A stretch of DNA of 64,000 nucleotides. Origin: Paraburkholderia haematera (lineage in GTDB: Bacteria; Pseudomonadota; Gammaproteobacteria; Burkholderiales; Burkholderiaceae). Below are positions 52,157 to 61,490 of the stretch, piece after piece (the stretch's first letter is position 1; each line of letters starts with the position of its first letter). The DNA is taken from assembly GCF_905220975.1 (NCBI RefSeq), contig NZ_CAJNBK010000013.1, forward strand, positions 62,001 through 126,000. Direction: 5' to 3'. The translations under genes were made by a program, and so were the position numbers. The notes below the pieces were generated by a model that was not told the origin of the DNA, did not search any database, and saw nothing but the letters and a program-made list of their open reading frames with translations.

Positions 52157-53155
52157 TTACTCTCCCGCGAACTTAAGCCCCAGCGCGGCGCGCGCGGCGT
52201 CGGCCATTTCGATCATCTGCAACGATTTGCTATGCGGCATCAGCGGGCTCTCGATCTGCCCCGCCCGAATCAGCTCGCAAAAGTGCGCGGTCTCGTAGTT
52301 CAGACCGCCGCCCTCGAACGGTTCCTCGAGTTCGACCACGCGACCATCGGCGTAGCGGATCGTCGCGCGTGCCGGATTCCACCAGGGCTCATGAATCGTG
52401 ACATGCCCGCCGGTGGCCATCAGCAATGCGTCACCCTTGCCGTGCAGATCGAGTCCACAAAACAACTGAGCGATCCCGCGCTCATGCTGACTGTTCAGAC
52501 TCGCGAACGTATCGACGCCGGTCTTGCCGAGCCGCCCGAGCGTCTGCACCTCACGCGGCGCACCAAGCCAGTCGACCGCGAGAAACATCTCATAGACCCC
52601 GATATCGAGCAGCGCGCCGCCCGCGTGCTCGAACGACAGCGACGGATGATCGTCCGGCACACCCGGCACCGAACAGCCGGCACGCACGAGACCGATTTCG
52701 CCGATCGGCTCGGCATCCAGATGCGCGCGCAACTTTCTGTAGAGCGGATAAAACGGCGGCTTCATGGCTTCCATGAAAAGCCGTTGCCTGGCGCGCGCGA
52801 CGTCGAGCACACGCTCGAGTTGCGGCTTGTTGATGGTGGCGGGTTTCTCGCACAGCACGTGCAGGCCGGCTTGCAACGCGGCGATCGCGTAGTCGGCGTG
52901 ACTGTCCTGGACCGTGGCGATATACAGCGCGTCGATACCGCTCGCGAGCAATGCGTCGAAACTCGCGCACACTTCGCCACCGAATTCTCCGGCGAAAGCC
53001 AAGGCAGGTTCCGCGCGACGTGACCACAGCGCGGTCAGTTGCGCCTGCGGCACATGAGCGAGTCCTTGAGCAAACCGACGGGCAATGCGGCCCGTTCCGA
53101 CGATCCCCCAGCGAATCATGCCGCGCGAGGAGGTTTCTTGCGTTGCGATTGTCAT
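52157..53155 (-). CDS. Gfo/Idh/MocA family oxidoreductase
   Basis: 332 aa NAD(P)-dependent dehydrogenase. N-terminal Rossmann motif WGIVGTGRIARRF near residue 15-27; the conserved CEKPATIN motif with Lys near 100; C-terminal substrate domain with GGALLDIGVYEMFL. Probable sugar or trans-dihydrodiol dehydrogenase. Start ATG at 53155 with AAGGAACG Shine-Dalgarno. The GntR gene lies 135 bp upstream on the same strand and could regulate it. Confidence 0.88.
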   Translation of the reverse strand: MTIATQETSSRGMIRWGIVGTGRIARRFAQGLAHVPQAQLTALWSRRAEPALAFAGEFGGEVCASFDALLASGIDALYIATVQDSHADYAIAALQAGLHVLCEKPATINKPQLERVLDVARARQRLFMEAMKPPFYPLYRKLRAHLDAEPIGEIGLVRAGCSVPGVPDDHPSLSFEHAGGALLDIGVYEMFLAVDWLGAPREVQTLGRLGKTGVDTFASLNSQHERGIAQLFCGLDLHGKGDALLMATGGHVTIHEPWWNPARATIRYADGRVVELEEPFEGGGLNYETAHFCELIRAGQIESPLMPHSKSLQMIEMADAARAALGLKFAGE

Positions 53156-53290
53156 CGTTCCTTCGAGTCCGTGCAGTTCAGAACAGGCGCTATTGTGACG
53201 CAAGCCGCGCGCCTGCGCGCACACTGCCGCACCGTTCGCTATGCAAAAGACTCTGCGGGAAATCGATCTGAACCGACGTAGCAGCCGCGC

Positions 53291-54010
53291 TCAGTCGCGC
53301 ATTGGCGGTTCCGAAGTGAACTTGCTGCCAATCTCTTCCGCGGTGTAGTCGATCATCGCCAGCGAGGCGATTTCCGCTTCCCTCGGATCACGCCGTTCGA
53401 TCGCTTCCACCACGCGTTGATGCGTGCTCACCGCCTTCTCCCACAACCCTTCCTTCTGATTGACGATCGGGTTGACGGTCGACAGCGCGCCGCGAATGAT
53501 CGCCGCCATCTGCTTGAAGAACTGATTGGCGCTCGCCACCACGATGCGCGCGTGGAACAGTTCGTCGGCGGCCTGGTAGCCGGCTTCGCCCGGCCGGATC
53601 ACACGGAACGCTTCGAAGGCCTCGCGAATCGCCGCGACGTCGGCGGCACTGCCCCGTCCGGCCGCCTGCGCCGAGGCGCGTGGTTCGATCAGGATGCGAA
53701 ACTCGATGACGTCGCGCAGAAAAAGCGGATCGGGCTTCGCGCGAAAACGCCAGTTCACGACGTCCTCGTCGATCATGCGCCAATCGCTCATCGGCCGGAT
53801 GCGCGTGCCGATCTTGGGCCGCACGTCCAGCATGTCGCGCGCGAGCAGCATCGACAGCGCCTCGCGCATGACGGTGCGGCTGACGTCGAACTCCTTCGAG
53901 AGCACATCCTGCGGTGGCAGGATGGCGCCGTATTTCTCTTCGACAATGCCGGTCACGAGCCCGTCCATGACTTTGCTGACCAGCGATCGATCCTTGTTTG
54001 CCTGTTCCAT
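53291..54010 (-). CDS. GntR/FadR-family regulator
   Basis: 239 aa. Winged HTH: GAILPPQDVLSKEFDVSRTV then MREALSMLLARDMLDVRPKI; C-terminal FCD domain (RDVIEFRILIEPRASAQAAG ... DELFHARIVVASAN) with His ligands for a metal. Start ATG at 54010 with GGGGAGAGGG Shine-Dalgarno. An inverted repeat CGTATCG-N9-CGATACG lies 76 bp upstream (54086-54108) as candidate operator. Effector probably a carboxylate, by family. Confidence 0.9.
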   Translation of the reverse strand: MEQANKDRSLVSKVMDGLVTGIVEEKYGAILPPQDVLSKEFDVSRTVMREALSMLLARDMLDVRPKIGTRIRPMSDWRMIDEDVVNWRFRAKPDPLFLRDVIEFRILIEPRASAQAAGRGSAADVAAIREAFEAFRVIRPGEAGYQAADELFHARIVVASANQFFKQMAAIIRGALSTVNPIVNQKEGLWEKAVSTHQRVVEAIERRDPREAEIASLAMIDYTAEEIGSKFTSEPPMRD

Positions 54011-54539
54011 GACCCTCTCCCCGAAGCGGTGTTTGCCCCCGCGTAGCCTGTTGATCAACCGGCCCGATGTGTCGTTTTATCGATGCGTATCGGTTCTTTT
54101 ACGATACGTTGCTAGCTTCGAAACGGATGCGCCAGTTGGGAAACGTCCTGAGAGGGTTATCCCTCTGAAGAATTGTTTCTTCCATGTAACGCCGCATGTT
54201 TTGACGGGCCATAAGCTTGCGTCTCAAGCGTGCCTGCGTAGCAAAATTTGCATAGTGCGAAGACGCACGTAGTGAATCGAATTGTCTGATCCTCACGCCC
54301 TGGACGGTTCCGGACAGGCAAGCGGTGTTTCAAAACGACGCGTCCGCCAACGCATGGCGCCCGCCAAAGAGCGTTCAGCGACGGTTTGAGTGAACTCGAC
54401 AGACAGGCATCGCGCGCATTGACCGGGAATGGACCGCACGAGTTCACCGTGCTGCTCACACGCATGCGGACCGTGCCGGGCGGAAAGAAATATTCGGACA
54501 ATTCAATGTGCGCGGAAGGCGGGAACAGCATCCGCACCA
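54011..54539. other. Intergenic, 529 bp, regulatory and unassigned
   Basis: Contains the GntR-side inverted repeat (54086-54108) and a 6-bp hairpin AGAGGG/CCCTCT at 54151-54166. From about 54290 to 54559 the + strand is open in one frame and reads protein-like near its end (HEFTVLLTRMRTVPGGKKYS), but it has no ATG at its beginning and runs into the acetyltransferase gene. A gene remnant is possible. Confidence 0.35.
54086..54108. promoter_or_regulatory. Candidate GntR operator
   Basis: CGTATCG (54086-54092), 9-bp AT-rich spacer, CGATACG (54102-54108), perfect arms, 76 bp upstream of the GntR start on the minus strand. FadR-type sites are shorter-spaced, so the match is by symmetry only. Confidence 0.45.
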
Positions 54540-55073
54540 TTACAGGAGCTCGGACGTATTGACGAACGCCGCGCCGTCGCGCTCGCGGCGCCGCGCCCCG
54601 AAGAGCGGCTGGCTGCCGCGCACCTGGCGGGTCAGGCCGATGAACGGCACGCCATGTTCGAGGTACGGCCCTTCCGTCTTGCGAAAGCCGAATTGCTCGT
54701 AGAAGTCGCGCAACCCGAGCGGCGCGCTCACGCGAGCGGCATGTCCCGGCCAACGTTCGGCGATCGCCTGCAGCACCCGTTCGAGCAACAGCTCGGCGGT
54801 GCCGTCGCCGCGCCGCAGCGGGCTCGTCAGCACCTTGTCGATGGTGATTTCCGGATCTTCGGCGTCGCCGGGCTGCAGCCGTGCGTAGGCGAGAACCGGC
54901 ATGGGCCGCGCCATATCCTCGACGGCGAAGACGTGCAGCGCGCTCTCATCCCGGCCATCGGCGTCAAGACAGACGTGCGATTGCTCGACCACGAAGACCG
55001 CACTGCGCGCCCGCAAGATCAGATACAACTCACGTGCCGAAAGCTGCTCGAAATCCAGCGTTTTCCAATTCAT
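54540..55073 (-). CDS. elaA: ElaA-type GNAT acetyltransferase
   Basis: 177 aa. Matches E. coli ElaA in order: LDFEQLSARELYLILRARSA, VFVVEQSHVCLDADGRDESA, ITIDKVLTSPLRRGDGTAEL, then FYEQFGFRKTEGPYLEHGVP and FIGLTRQV. A single GNAT domain transferring an acetyl group from acetyl-CoA to an unknown acceptor. Start ATG at 55073 (MNWKTLDFE). Confidence 0.85.
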   Translation of the reverse strand: MNWKTLDFEQLSARELYLILRARSAVFVVEQSHVCLDADGRDESALHVFAVEDMARPMPVLAYARLQPGDAEDPEITIDKVLTSPLRRGDGTAELLLERVLQAIAERWPGHAARVSAPLGLRDFYEQFGFRKTEGPYLEHGVPFIGLTRQVRGSQPLFGARRRERDGAAFVNTSELL

Positions 55074-55324
55074 CGCATTCCCCAGCGGTAATAAGTTCAG
55101 CGAGGACGGCGTCGCACGCCGCCCCCGACGGCCTGAGTCAACACGCCGGCTTGTTGTCATGGCTACACGGTACGTCCGCGAAACGCGTGTTTCCGTGCGC
55201 CATCGCACTGACGCTGGGCTTTACCAATTCTTAAATACGAGGAGGCGTCGGGGCGTGGCATGCCCCGTTCGTTTTATGCCAGCAATACTCGAGAGACCGT
55301 CCATCAACAAGGGGGCACCCCAAT

Positions 55325-55576
55325 ATGAAAACAGCTCTGCGTCGCATCCTTTCCGAATCGGCCCGTCTCGACGTCCCGCCGGACACTTTGGCCGACGACG
55401 CCGACCTCTACGCCGCGGGTCTGTCCTCGCTCGCGACAGTGCATCTGATGCTGGCCATCGAAGACGAATTCGACATTGAAATTCCAGACCGCATGCTGAC
55501 GCGCCGGTTGTTCTCGAGCATCGATTCGATGGCCGCCGCGGTCGCCGAGCTGCAACAGGCGAAGGCGGCGGCATGA
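55325..55576 (+). CDS. Acyl/amino-acyl carrier protein
   Basis: 83 aa. Carrier-protein fold with phosphopantetheine site GLSSL at residues 32-36 (Ser35 by alignment with GxDSx), followed by MLAIEDEFDIEIPDRMLTRR. The usual Asp before the Ser is Ser here, as in carrier proteins linked to amino acid:carrier-protein ligases. A GGGGGCACC Shine-Dalgarno precedes the ATG. Upstream, TTACCA and TAAATA (55223-55246) could be the promoter, and the short inverted repeat GGGGC-N7-GCCCC lies at 55252-55268. Its stop overlaps the next start (ATGA). Probably carries an amino acid as thioester. Confidence 0.88.
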   Translation: MKTALRRILSESARLDVPPDTLADDADLYAAGLSSLATVHLMLAIEDEFDIEIPDRMLTRRLFSSIDSMAAAVAELQQAKAAA

Positions 55577-56847
55577 GCGCCCCGCTGCTGGACGCGTCCG
55601 CGGCGACGGCACCGCTCGCCGGTGCGGGCGTCGTGCTGAGCGCGGTGGAAACCGAACCCGGCTGGCGTGCGGCGGCGCAGCGCTGCGCCGCCGTGGCCGC
55701 GCAGTTCGCCGATTCGGTGGACCGCGACGCGCGTTTTCCTCAGGAGGCTTTCGAAGCGCTCAAGCGCGAACGTTTGCTGTCGGCGATGGTGCCGGCCGCA
55801 TTCGGCGGCGCGGGGCTGTCGCTCGCGGATGTCGGTGCGATCTGCGAAACGCTCGCGCAGGGGTGCGCTTCCACCGCGATGGTGTATGCCATGCATCAGA
55901 TCCAGGTGGCCTGCATCGAGGCGCACGGCAGCGAGTCGGCATGGCAGCGGCAACTGCTCGCGCGCCTCGCCGAGCATCAATGGCTGCTGGCTTCGGCGAC
56001 GTCTGAAGAAAACATCGGCGGCAATATGCGCACCAGCGCCTGCTCGGTCGAGCTCGATGGAGCGCCTGGTCAGCAACGCTTTCGCATCGAAAAGCTCGCG
56101 CCGACGATCTCGTACGGCGCACACGCCGACGGCATTCTGGTCACCGCGCGGCGCACCGCCGAATCGGCCGCGGCCGACCAGGTGCTGATCGTCGCGTTAC
56201 GTGAAGAAACGCAGCTGGAAAAGCGCGGCGGGTGGGATTCGATGGGTATGCGCGGCACGTGCAGCGAGGGTTTCCGGCTCGTCGCCACGGGTCTCGCCGA
56301 ACAGATCCTGCCGACACCCTTCGCCGAAATCGCCGATCAAACCATGCTGCCGGTCTCGCACACGCTGTGGGCCTCTGTATGGACCGGCGTCGCCGGCGAC
56401 GCGGTGAATCGCGCGAAAGCCTTCTTCCGTGCGCAAGCGCGCTCGACACCCGGCTCGATTCCGCCGGCAGGCCTGCGCCTCGCCGAAGCGGTCGGCCTGC
56501 TGCAGATGATGCAGGCACGCCTGTCGGTCGCGTTCGACGCGGCGCGCGCTGCCCACCACGCACGGCACGGCGGCTGCCAGGCCGATGCGCCGCTCTCGGC
56601 GATGCTCGGCTTCGCCTCCGACATGAATACGCTGAAGACCAGCGTCTCGACCACCGCGCTGCAGGTCGTGCAGGAAGTGCTGATGATCTGCGGCATGGCG
56701 GGCTACAAGAACGGCACGGAATACAGCGTGGGACGGCATCTGCGCGACCTCTACTCCGCGCCGCTGATGATCAACAACGACCGCATCGCGCAGAACACGG
56801 CGAGCCTGTTGCTCGCGCAGCGTCCTGCCGCCCCGGGGAGAGCCTGA
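55573..56847 (+). CDS. Acyl-CoA dehydrogenase family flavoprotein
   Basis: 424 aa. ACAD fold: an N-terminal helical domain (RFPQEAFEALKRERLLSAMV, FGGAGLSLADVGAICETLAQ), middle beta domain (ASATSEENIGGNMRTSACS), C-terminal helices (NGTEYSVGRHLRDLYSAPLM). It overlaps the carrier-protein stop by 4 nt and precedes the ligase by 1 nt, so translation is coupled. In this setting its likely substrate is an aminoacyl or acyl group held on the carrier protein, introducing a double bond or an oxidation. Start at 55573. Confidence 0.88.
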   Translation: MSAPLLDASAATAPLAGAGVVLSAVETEPGWRAAAQRCAAVAAQFADSVDRDARFPQEAFEALKRERLLSAMVPAAFGGAGLSLADVGAICETLAQGCASTAMVYAMHQIQVACIEAHGSESAWQRQLLARLAEHQWLLASATSEENIGGNMRTSACSVELDGAPGQQRFRIEKLAPTISYGAHADGILVTARRTAESAAADQVLIVALREETQLEKRGGWDSMGMRGTCSEGFRLVATGLAEQILPTPFAEIADQTMLPVSHTLWASVWTGVAGDAVNRAKAFFRAQARSTPGSIPPAGLRLAEAVGLLQMMQARLSVAFDAARAAHHARHGGCQADAPLSAMLGFASDMNTLKTSVSTTALQVVQEVLMICGMAGYKNGTEYSVGRHLRDLYSAPLMINNDRIAQNTASLLLAQRPAAPGRA

Positions 56848-56848
56848 C

Positions 56849-57925
56849 ATGAACACGATGACCGATACCGCCGCGCTGGCGGCGGCAACGGCCGCTTCCG
56901 CTCAGGAACCCGCGGCGCCCACGTTCCGCGACGAACTGCTCGCCGCCGGCCTGTTGATCGATACCGGCGAAAACGGCCTGTATGGCCGCAGCCAGATTTT
57001 CGAGGACGTGGTGGAGCGTCTGAACGTGGCGATCACGCATCTCGGCGCGGATCAGCAGCCGGAAGTGCTGCGCTTTCCGCCCGCCATGCGCCGCACCGAT
57101 TTCGAAGACAGCGAATATCTGAAAAGCTTTCCGAACCTCGCCGGCACGATCCATTCGTTCTGCGGCAACGACCTGGGCCACCACCGCCTGCTGCGCGCAC
57201 TCGACGACGCGATGACCGAACGCGACGACGACCGCAGCGACGAATGGATGGCGCAGCAGAAGCCGACCCGCGTGGTCCTCACGCCGGCTGCCTGCTATCC
57301 GATCTATCCGGTGATGGCGCGACGCGGCCCGCTGCCCGCCGGCGGCCGCACCATCGACGTGTTGTCGTATTGCTTCCGTCACGAGCCGTCGCTCGATCCG
57401 GGCCGCATGCAGATGTTCCGGCAACGCGAATACGTGCGCCTCGGCAACGCCGAGCAGGTGATGGCGTTCCGGCAGATGTGGGTGGAACGCGGCTCGCTGC
57501 TGATTACGCTGCTGCAACTGCCGGTGGAAGTGGATCTGGCCAACGACCCGTTCTTCGGCCGCGGCGGCAAGATCGTCGCCGATAGCCAGCGTGCTCAGGC
57601 GCTCAAGTTCGAACTGCTGATTCCGATCGCGGACGCGGACGGCAAGACCGCGTGTCTCTCGTTCAACTATCACATGGAGCACTTCGGCGCGATCTGGAAG
57701 ATCGCATGCGAAGACGGCACGGTGGCGCACACGGGTTGCGTCGGCTTCGGCATGGAGCGCATCACGCTCGCGCTTTTCCGTCATCACGGGCTCGACGTCA
57801 AGGCATGGCCGGACGAGGTGCGCGCGCTGCTGTGGGGCGACACCGGGGCGTGCGTGGCGCGGGGCATGCAGGCCATGCGGCCGGCTTCCATGGTGGCCGG
57901 GCAAGGTGGCGGAGATCGCGTATGA
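56849..57925 (+). CDS. Amino acid--[carrier protein] ligase (class II aaRS-like)
   Basis: 358 aa, resembles the catalytic core of atypical seryl-tRNA synthetase without a tRNA-binding arm. Such enzymes, characterised in Bradyrhizobium and Agrobacterium, adenylate an amino acid (Gly or Ala) and load it onto a carrier-protein phosphopantetheine. Class II motifs are visible: motif 2 CFRHEPS (near 175-181) and motif 3 GFGMER (299-304). Zinc ligands are expected at Cys149, Glu194 and Cys297; the spacing matches the published Bradyrhizobium ligands as I recall them. The next gene overlaps it by 4 nt. Amino acid specificity cannot be read. Confidence 0.88.
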   Translation: MNTMTDTAALAAATAASAQEPAAPTFRDELLAAGLLIDTGENGLYGRSQIFEDVVERLNVAITHLGADQQPEVLRFPPAMRRTDFEDSEYLKSFPNLAGTIHSFCGNDLGHHRLLRALDDAMTERDDDRSDEWMAQQKPTRVVLTPAACYPIYPVMARRGPLPAGGRTIDVLSYCFRHEPSLDPGRMQMFRQREYVRLGNAEQVMAFRQMWVERGSLLITLLQLPVEVDLANDPFFGRGGKIVADSQRAQALKFELLIPIADADGKTACLSFNYHMEHFGAIWKIACEDGTVAHTGCVGFGMERITLALFRHHGLDVKAWPDEVRALLWGDTGACVARGMQAMRPASMVAGQGGGDRV

Positions 57926-58986
57926 ATCCATCCTTGATCCCCACACCGAAGGGCGGGCAATCGGCCTTCCCATTGTCCCGCCGGCTCGATCTGCCGGCTC
58001 AGGATGGCACGACCGCGCCCGCAACGCCGCCGCTGCGCCAGCACGCGCCGCATGCGCTGCACCAGGGCGAGCGCGTGTGGCAGGAGACCAATTGCTACGT
58101 AGACCTGTGGATCGAACTGCTGCACGGCTTTGGTCTCGATCCGCGCGCGGCATTCGGCTTTACCGTCACGCAGGACTTCGAAGGCGATCAGTTCACGTTT
58201 TTTAAATTCCCGCTCGAAGACCTCGAGCGGCTGTACGGCACGCAAGTGCAGGAACTGGCGATCTACGACTCACTCGAAGCACGCGTGCTCGCGCAGACTT
58301 TGCGCGGCCATACCGTGCTGGTGGAAGTAGACGGCTATTACCTGCCGAATACGCGGGCCACGTCGTATCGGCGCGAGCATCCGAAAACCACGATCGGGAT
58401 CGACTTCATCGATCCCGCGGCGCGCCGCCTCGGCTATTTCCACAACACCGGCTATCACCTGCTCGAGGGCGAAGACTACGACGGCGTATTTCGCAAGCTG
58501 CCGCAATTCGCGCAGCAGCCGGACCTGCTGTTTCCGTATGTAGAATTCGCCAAACAGGTTCGGCCGGCCCTGGAAGGCACCGCGCTCGCCGAAGCATCGG
58601 CGGAATTGTTGTGCGCGCATCTAAACCGGCGGCCGCTGACCAATCCGATCTCGCAGTGGCGCGAAGCGTTTCCCGCGCATCTGGAAACGCTGCTCGAACG
58701 CGGCGAGGCCTTCTTCCACCCATACTCGTTCAACCTGATGCGGCAGCTCGGTGCGAACTTCGAATTTCTCTCGAAGTATCTATTGTGGCTCTCGGCACAA
58801 GGCTTCGAGATGCCGGCCTCGATCGTGACGGCGGCGCAGAGCATTGCGTCGGAGTCGATGGTGATGCAGTTCCGGCTCGTGCGCGCTATCGCGCGCGGGC
58901 GCCGCGATTCGTGTGAAGACTGTTTCGACGTACTCGAAAGCGCCTATGAAAAGACGCTGCCGCCACTTGCCGCGCTTGTGCTGTGA
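57922..58986 (+). CDS. DUF1839 family protein
   Basis: 354 aa, cytoplasmic. Conserved DUF1839 stretch: ETNCYVDLWIELLHGFGLDP, FTVTQDFEGDQFTFFKFPLE and GIDFIDPAARRLGYFHNTGY. The family occurs almost only with amino acid:carrier-protein ligases and is thought to act on the loaded carrier, perhaps as the acyltransferase, but no activity is known. No catalytic triad is obvious. Overlaps ligase by 4 nt and the GH2 gene by 4 nt (GTGA). Confidence 0.85.
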   Translation: MNPSLIPTPKGGQSAFPLSRRLDLPAQDGTTAPATPPLRQHAPHALHQGERVWQETNCYVDLWIELLHGFGLDPRAAFGFTVTQDFEGDQFTFFKFPLEDLERLYGTQVQELAIYDSLEARVLAQTLRGHTVLVEVDGYYLPNTRATSYRREHPKTTIGIDFIDPAARRLGYFHNTGYHLLEGEDYDGVFRKLPQFAQQPDLLFPYVEFAKQVRPALEGTALAEASAELLCAHLNRRPLTNPISQWREAFPAHLETLLERGEAFFHPYSFNLMRQLGANFEFLSKYLLWLSAQGFEMPASIVTAAQSIASESMVMQFRLVRAIARGRRDSCEDCFDVLESAYEKTLPPLAALVL

Positions 58987-61490
58987 CGCGTTCGGACCTC
59001 TGGCCACAACAACTCGACACCGGCTGGCAATGCGTCAGCACACCGGCCGGCGCATGTGCCTCTCCCGCCGACTTACCCATGCAGGGCTGGCTCGCCGCGC
59101 AAGTACCCGGCACGGTGGCGAGCGCGCGCCGTGCCGCGGGCCTGCTGGACACCGCGAATCCACCACCGCTCGCCTTCGACGATCACTGGTACCGGCTCAC
59201 GCTGACAGGTACAGGCAAACGCCGCTTGCGCCTGCACGGCCTCGCCACGCTCGCCGAAGTGTGGCTCGACGGCATCAAGCGGCTCGACTCCGATTCGATG
59301 TTCGTCGCGCACGATCTTGACATCGAACTGCACGGCAGCGCGACACTCGCGCTGTGCTTCCGCTCGCTGACACCGGCGCTGGCGGCCAAGCGCTCACGCG
59401 CGCGCTGGCGGCCGCGGCTCGTCACGCCGTCCACCTTGCGCAACGTGCGCACCACCCTGCTCGGTTATATGCCGGGATGGTGTCCCCAGGTGCAAGCGGT
59501 TGGCCCATGGCGGCCGATTGAGATATTGAGCGACGCATCGCACGCATTCGACACGCTCGATCTTGGAAGCCGCCTCGAAGACGACGACGGCGTTGTTTCG
59601 CTGACGCTACATTTTCTTCATCCGCATGACGGCAACGCGTGCGACGCCTTGTTGAATTGCGGTGGCTCTGTTTCGTCTTTGAAATGGAGCGATGCATATA
59701 CACTGACCGGCAGCGTACGTGTTCCCCATGCCGAACGCTGGTGGCCACACACGCACGGCGAGCCCACTTTATATCCTCTGACGTTGCAGCTTGATGACGC
59801 GCGCGCGACATCCCATTCATTGGGATCGATCGGCTTTCGCAGCATCGAAGCGGATCGCGGCGCGGACGGAACGGGCTTCGCATTGCGCGTAAATGGCACG
59901 CCGGTTTTCTGCCGCGGCGCCTGTTGGACCAGTGCGGACCTCGTCACGCTGGGCGGCACCGAGGCGCAACTGCGCCATGCTTTTACGCTCGCCCGCGATG
60001 CGGGCATGAACATGCTGCGGGTCGGCGGCACGATGGTGTACGAGTCCGACACGTTCTACGCGCTCGCCGACGAATACGGCCTGCTCGTGTGGCAAGACTT
60101 CGCGCTGGCGAATTTCGACTACCCGAACGATGCCGCCTTCGGCGCTTCCATCGAGCGCGAAGCAACACAATTTCTGACTCGCACGCGGCGCTTCGCATCG
60201 CTTGCGGTGCTGTGCGGGGGCAGCGAAGTCGACCAGCAGGCGGCCATGTTCGGCCTGCCTGCATCGATGCGCGCGCAACCACTTTTTACAGGGCTGTTAC
60301 CCGCCATCGTCGCGCGCGAACGGCCAGATGTACCGTACGTGAGCAACTCCCCCTCGGGTGGCGCGTGGCCGTTCTCAACTAATGAAGGCATTACGCACTA
60401 CTACGGCGTGGGCGCCTATCAACGCCCGCTCGACGACGTGCGCCGCTCGCAGGTACGTTTCGCAGCCGAATGCCTCGCCTTCGCCAATGTGCCGGACAGC
60501 GCCACCTTGAGCGACGCAACCGGCACGATCCATCCGCACGATCCGCGCTGGAAAGCGGCCGTGCCGCGCGATCCCGGCGCCGGCTGGGATTTCGACGACG
60601 TGCGCGACCATTATCTTCAGACGCTTTACGGAATCGAGCCGGCGCGCTTGCGTTACGAAGATCCGGAGCGCTATCTGGACGTGTCGCGCGCCGTGGTCGC
60701 CGAGCTGATGAGCGACGTGTTCGCCGAATGGCGCCGCGCGGGCTCGACGTGCGGCGGCGCACTGGTGTGGCAGCTCCAGGATCTGCGCCCCGGCGCGGGC
60801 TGGGGCTTGATCGACGCCACAGGACGGCCCAAAAGCGCACTGCACGGGCTTGCGCGCACGCTGCAACCCATCCAGCTGCTCATCACCGACGAAGGGCTCA
60901 ACGGGCTCGATATTCATCTGCTGAACGAACGTCCTCAACCGTTGCACGCGCAACTGGATCTGGTCTGTTTACGCGACGGCTGTGTCAAGGTCGTGTCGGC
61001 CAGCCGCGCAATCGAACTGGAGCCGCACAGCACGCAGCGTATCGGCGCGGCGGAATGCCTCGGCCAGTTCTTCGATTTCACGCACGCCTACCGCTTCGGC
61101 CCGCGCGCCCACGACGTCACGATTGCAACACTGCGCGATCCGGCGAGCGGCCAGATCGTGTCAGAAGCGGTTCATCTGCCGGAGCGCCACGCCGGCGAGC
61201 GCCACGAGCTCGGCCTGACGGCTCGCGCCCAGCGCACCGCCGACGGCTGGCAGTTGATTATCGAAGCGAAGCGCTTTGCGCGCTTCGTTCATATCATTGA
61301 CGCACATTACCGCGCCGCGCACGACTGGTTCCATCTGCCGCCGAACCGCCCCTGCGCCGTGCCGCTGCAACGCATTGAAGAACTCGTTGCAGATGCATCT
61401 AATGCGGTGTTTAAAGCTGATGCAACATGCGAGACGCCCGCCGGCGAAGTTCGTGCTCTCAATGCGTTATCGGCCACGTTCTACGGCTGA
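58983..61490 (+). CDS. Glycoside hydrolase family 2 (beta-mannosidase-like)
   Basis: 835 aa. Sandwich, Ig-like and TIM-barrel domains of GH2. The acid/base Glu is expected at E415 (LCGGSEVDQ) and the nucleophile at E496 (RFAAECLAF), the positions of the NGNNE and SEFG elements of beta-mannosidases, though both motifs are divergent. No signal peptide, so cytoplasmic. GTG start at 58983 overlaps the DUF1839 stop. It might cleave a glycan attached to, or precursor of, the operon product; the divergent catalytic motifs also allow loss of hydrolysis. Confidence 0.82.
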   Translation: MTRSDLWPQQLDTGWQCVSTPAGACASPADLPMQGWLAAQVPGTVASARRAAGLLDTANPPPLAFDDHWYRLTLTGTGKRRLRLHGLATLAEVWLDGIKRLDSDSMFVAHDLDIELHGSATLALCFRSLTPALAAKRSRARWRPRLVTPSTLRNVRTTLLGYMPGWCPQVQAVGPWRPIEILSDASHAFDTLDLGSRLEDDDGVVSLTLHFLHPHDGNACDALLNCGGSVSSLKWSDAYTLTGSVRVPHAERWWPHTHGEPTLYPLTLQLDDARATSHSLGSIGFRSIEADRGADGTGFALRVNGTPVFCRGACWTSADLVTLGGTEAQLRHAFTLARDAGMNMLRVGGTMVYESDTFYALADEYGLLVWQDFALANFDYPNDAAFGASIEREATQFLTRTRRFASLAVLCGGSEVDQQAAMFGLPASMRAQPLFTGLLPAIVARERPDVPYVSNSPSGGAWPFSTNEGITHYYGVGAYQRPLDDVRRSQVRFAAECLAFANVPDSATLSDATGTIHPHDPRWKAAVPRDPGAGWDFDDVRDHYLQTLYGIEPARLRYEDPERYLDVSRAVVAELMSDVFAEWRRAGSTCGGALVWQLQDLRPGAGWGLIDATGRPKSALHGLARTLQPIQLLITDEGLNGLDIHLLNERPQPLHAQLDLVCLRDGCVKVVSASRAIELEPHSTQRIGAAECLGQFFDFTHAYRFGPRAHDVTIATLRDPASGQIVSEAVHLPERHAGERHELGLTARAQRTADGWQLIIEAKRFARFVHIIDAHYRAAHDWFHLPPNRPCAVPLQRIEELVADASNAVFKADATCETPAGEVRALNALSATFYG

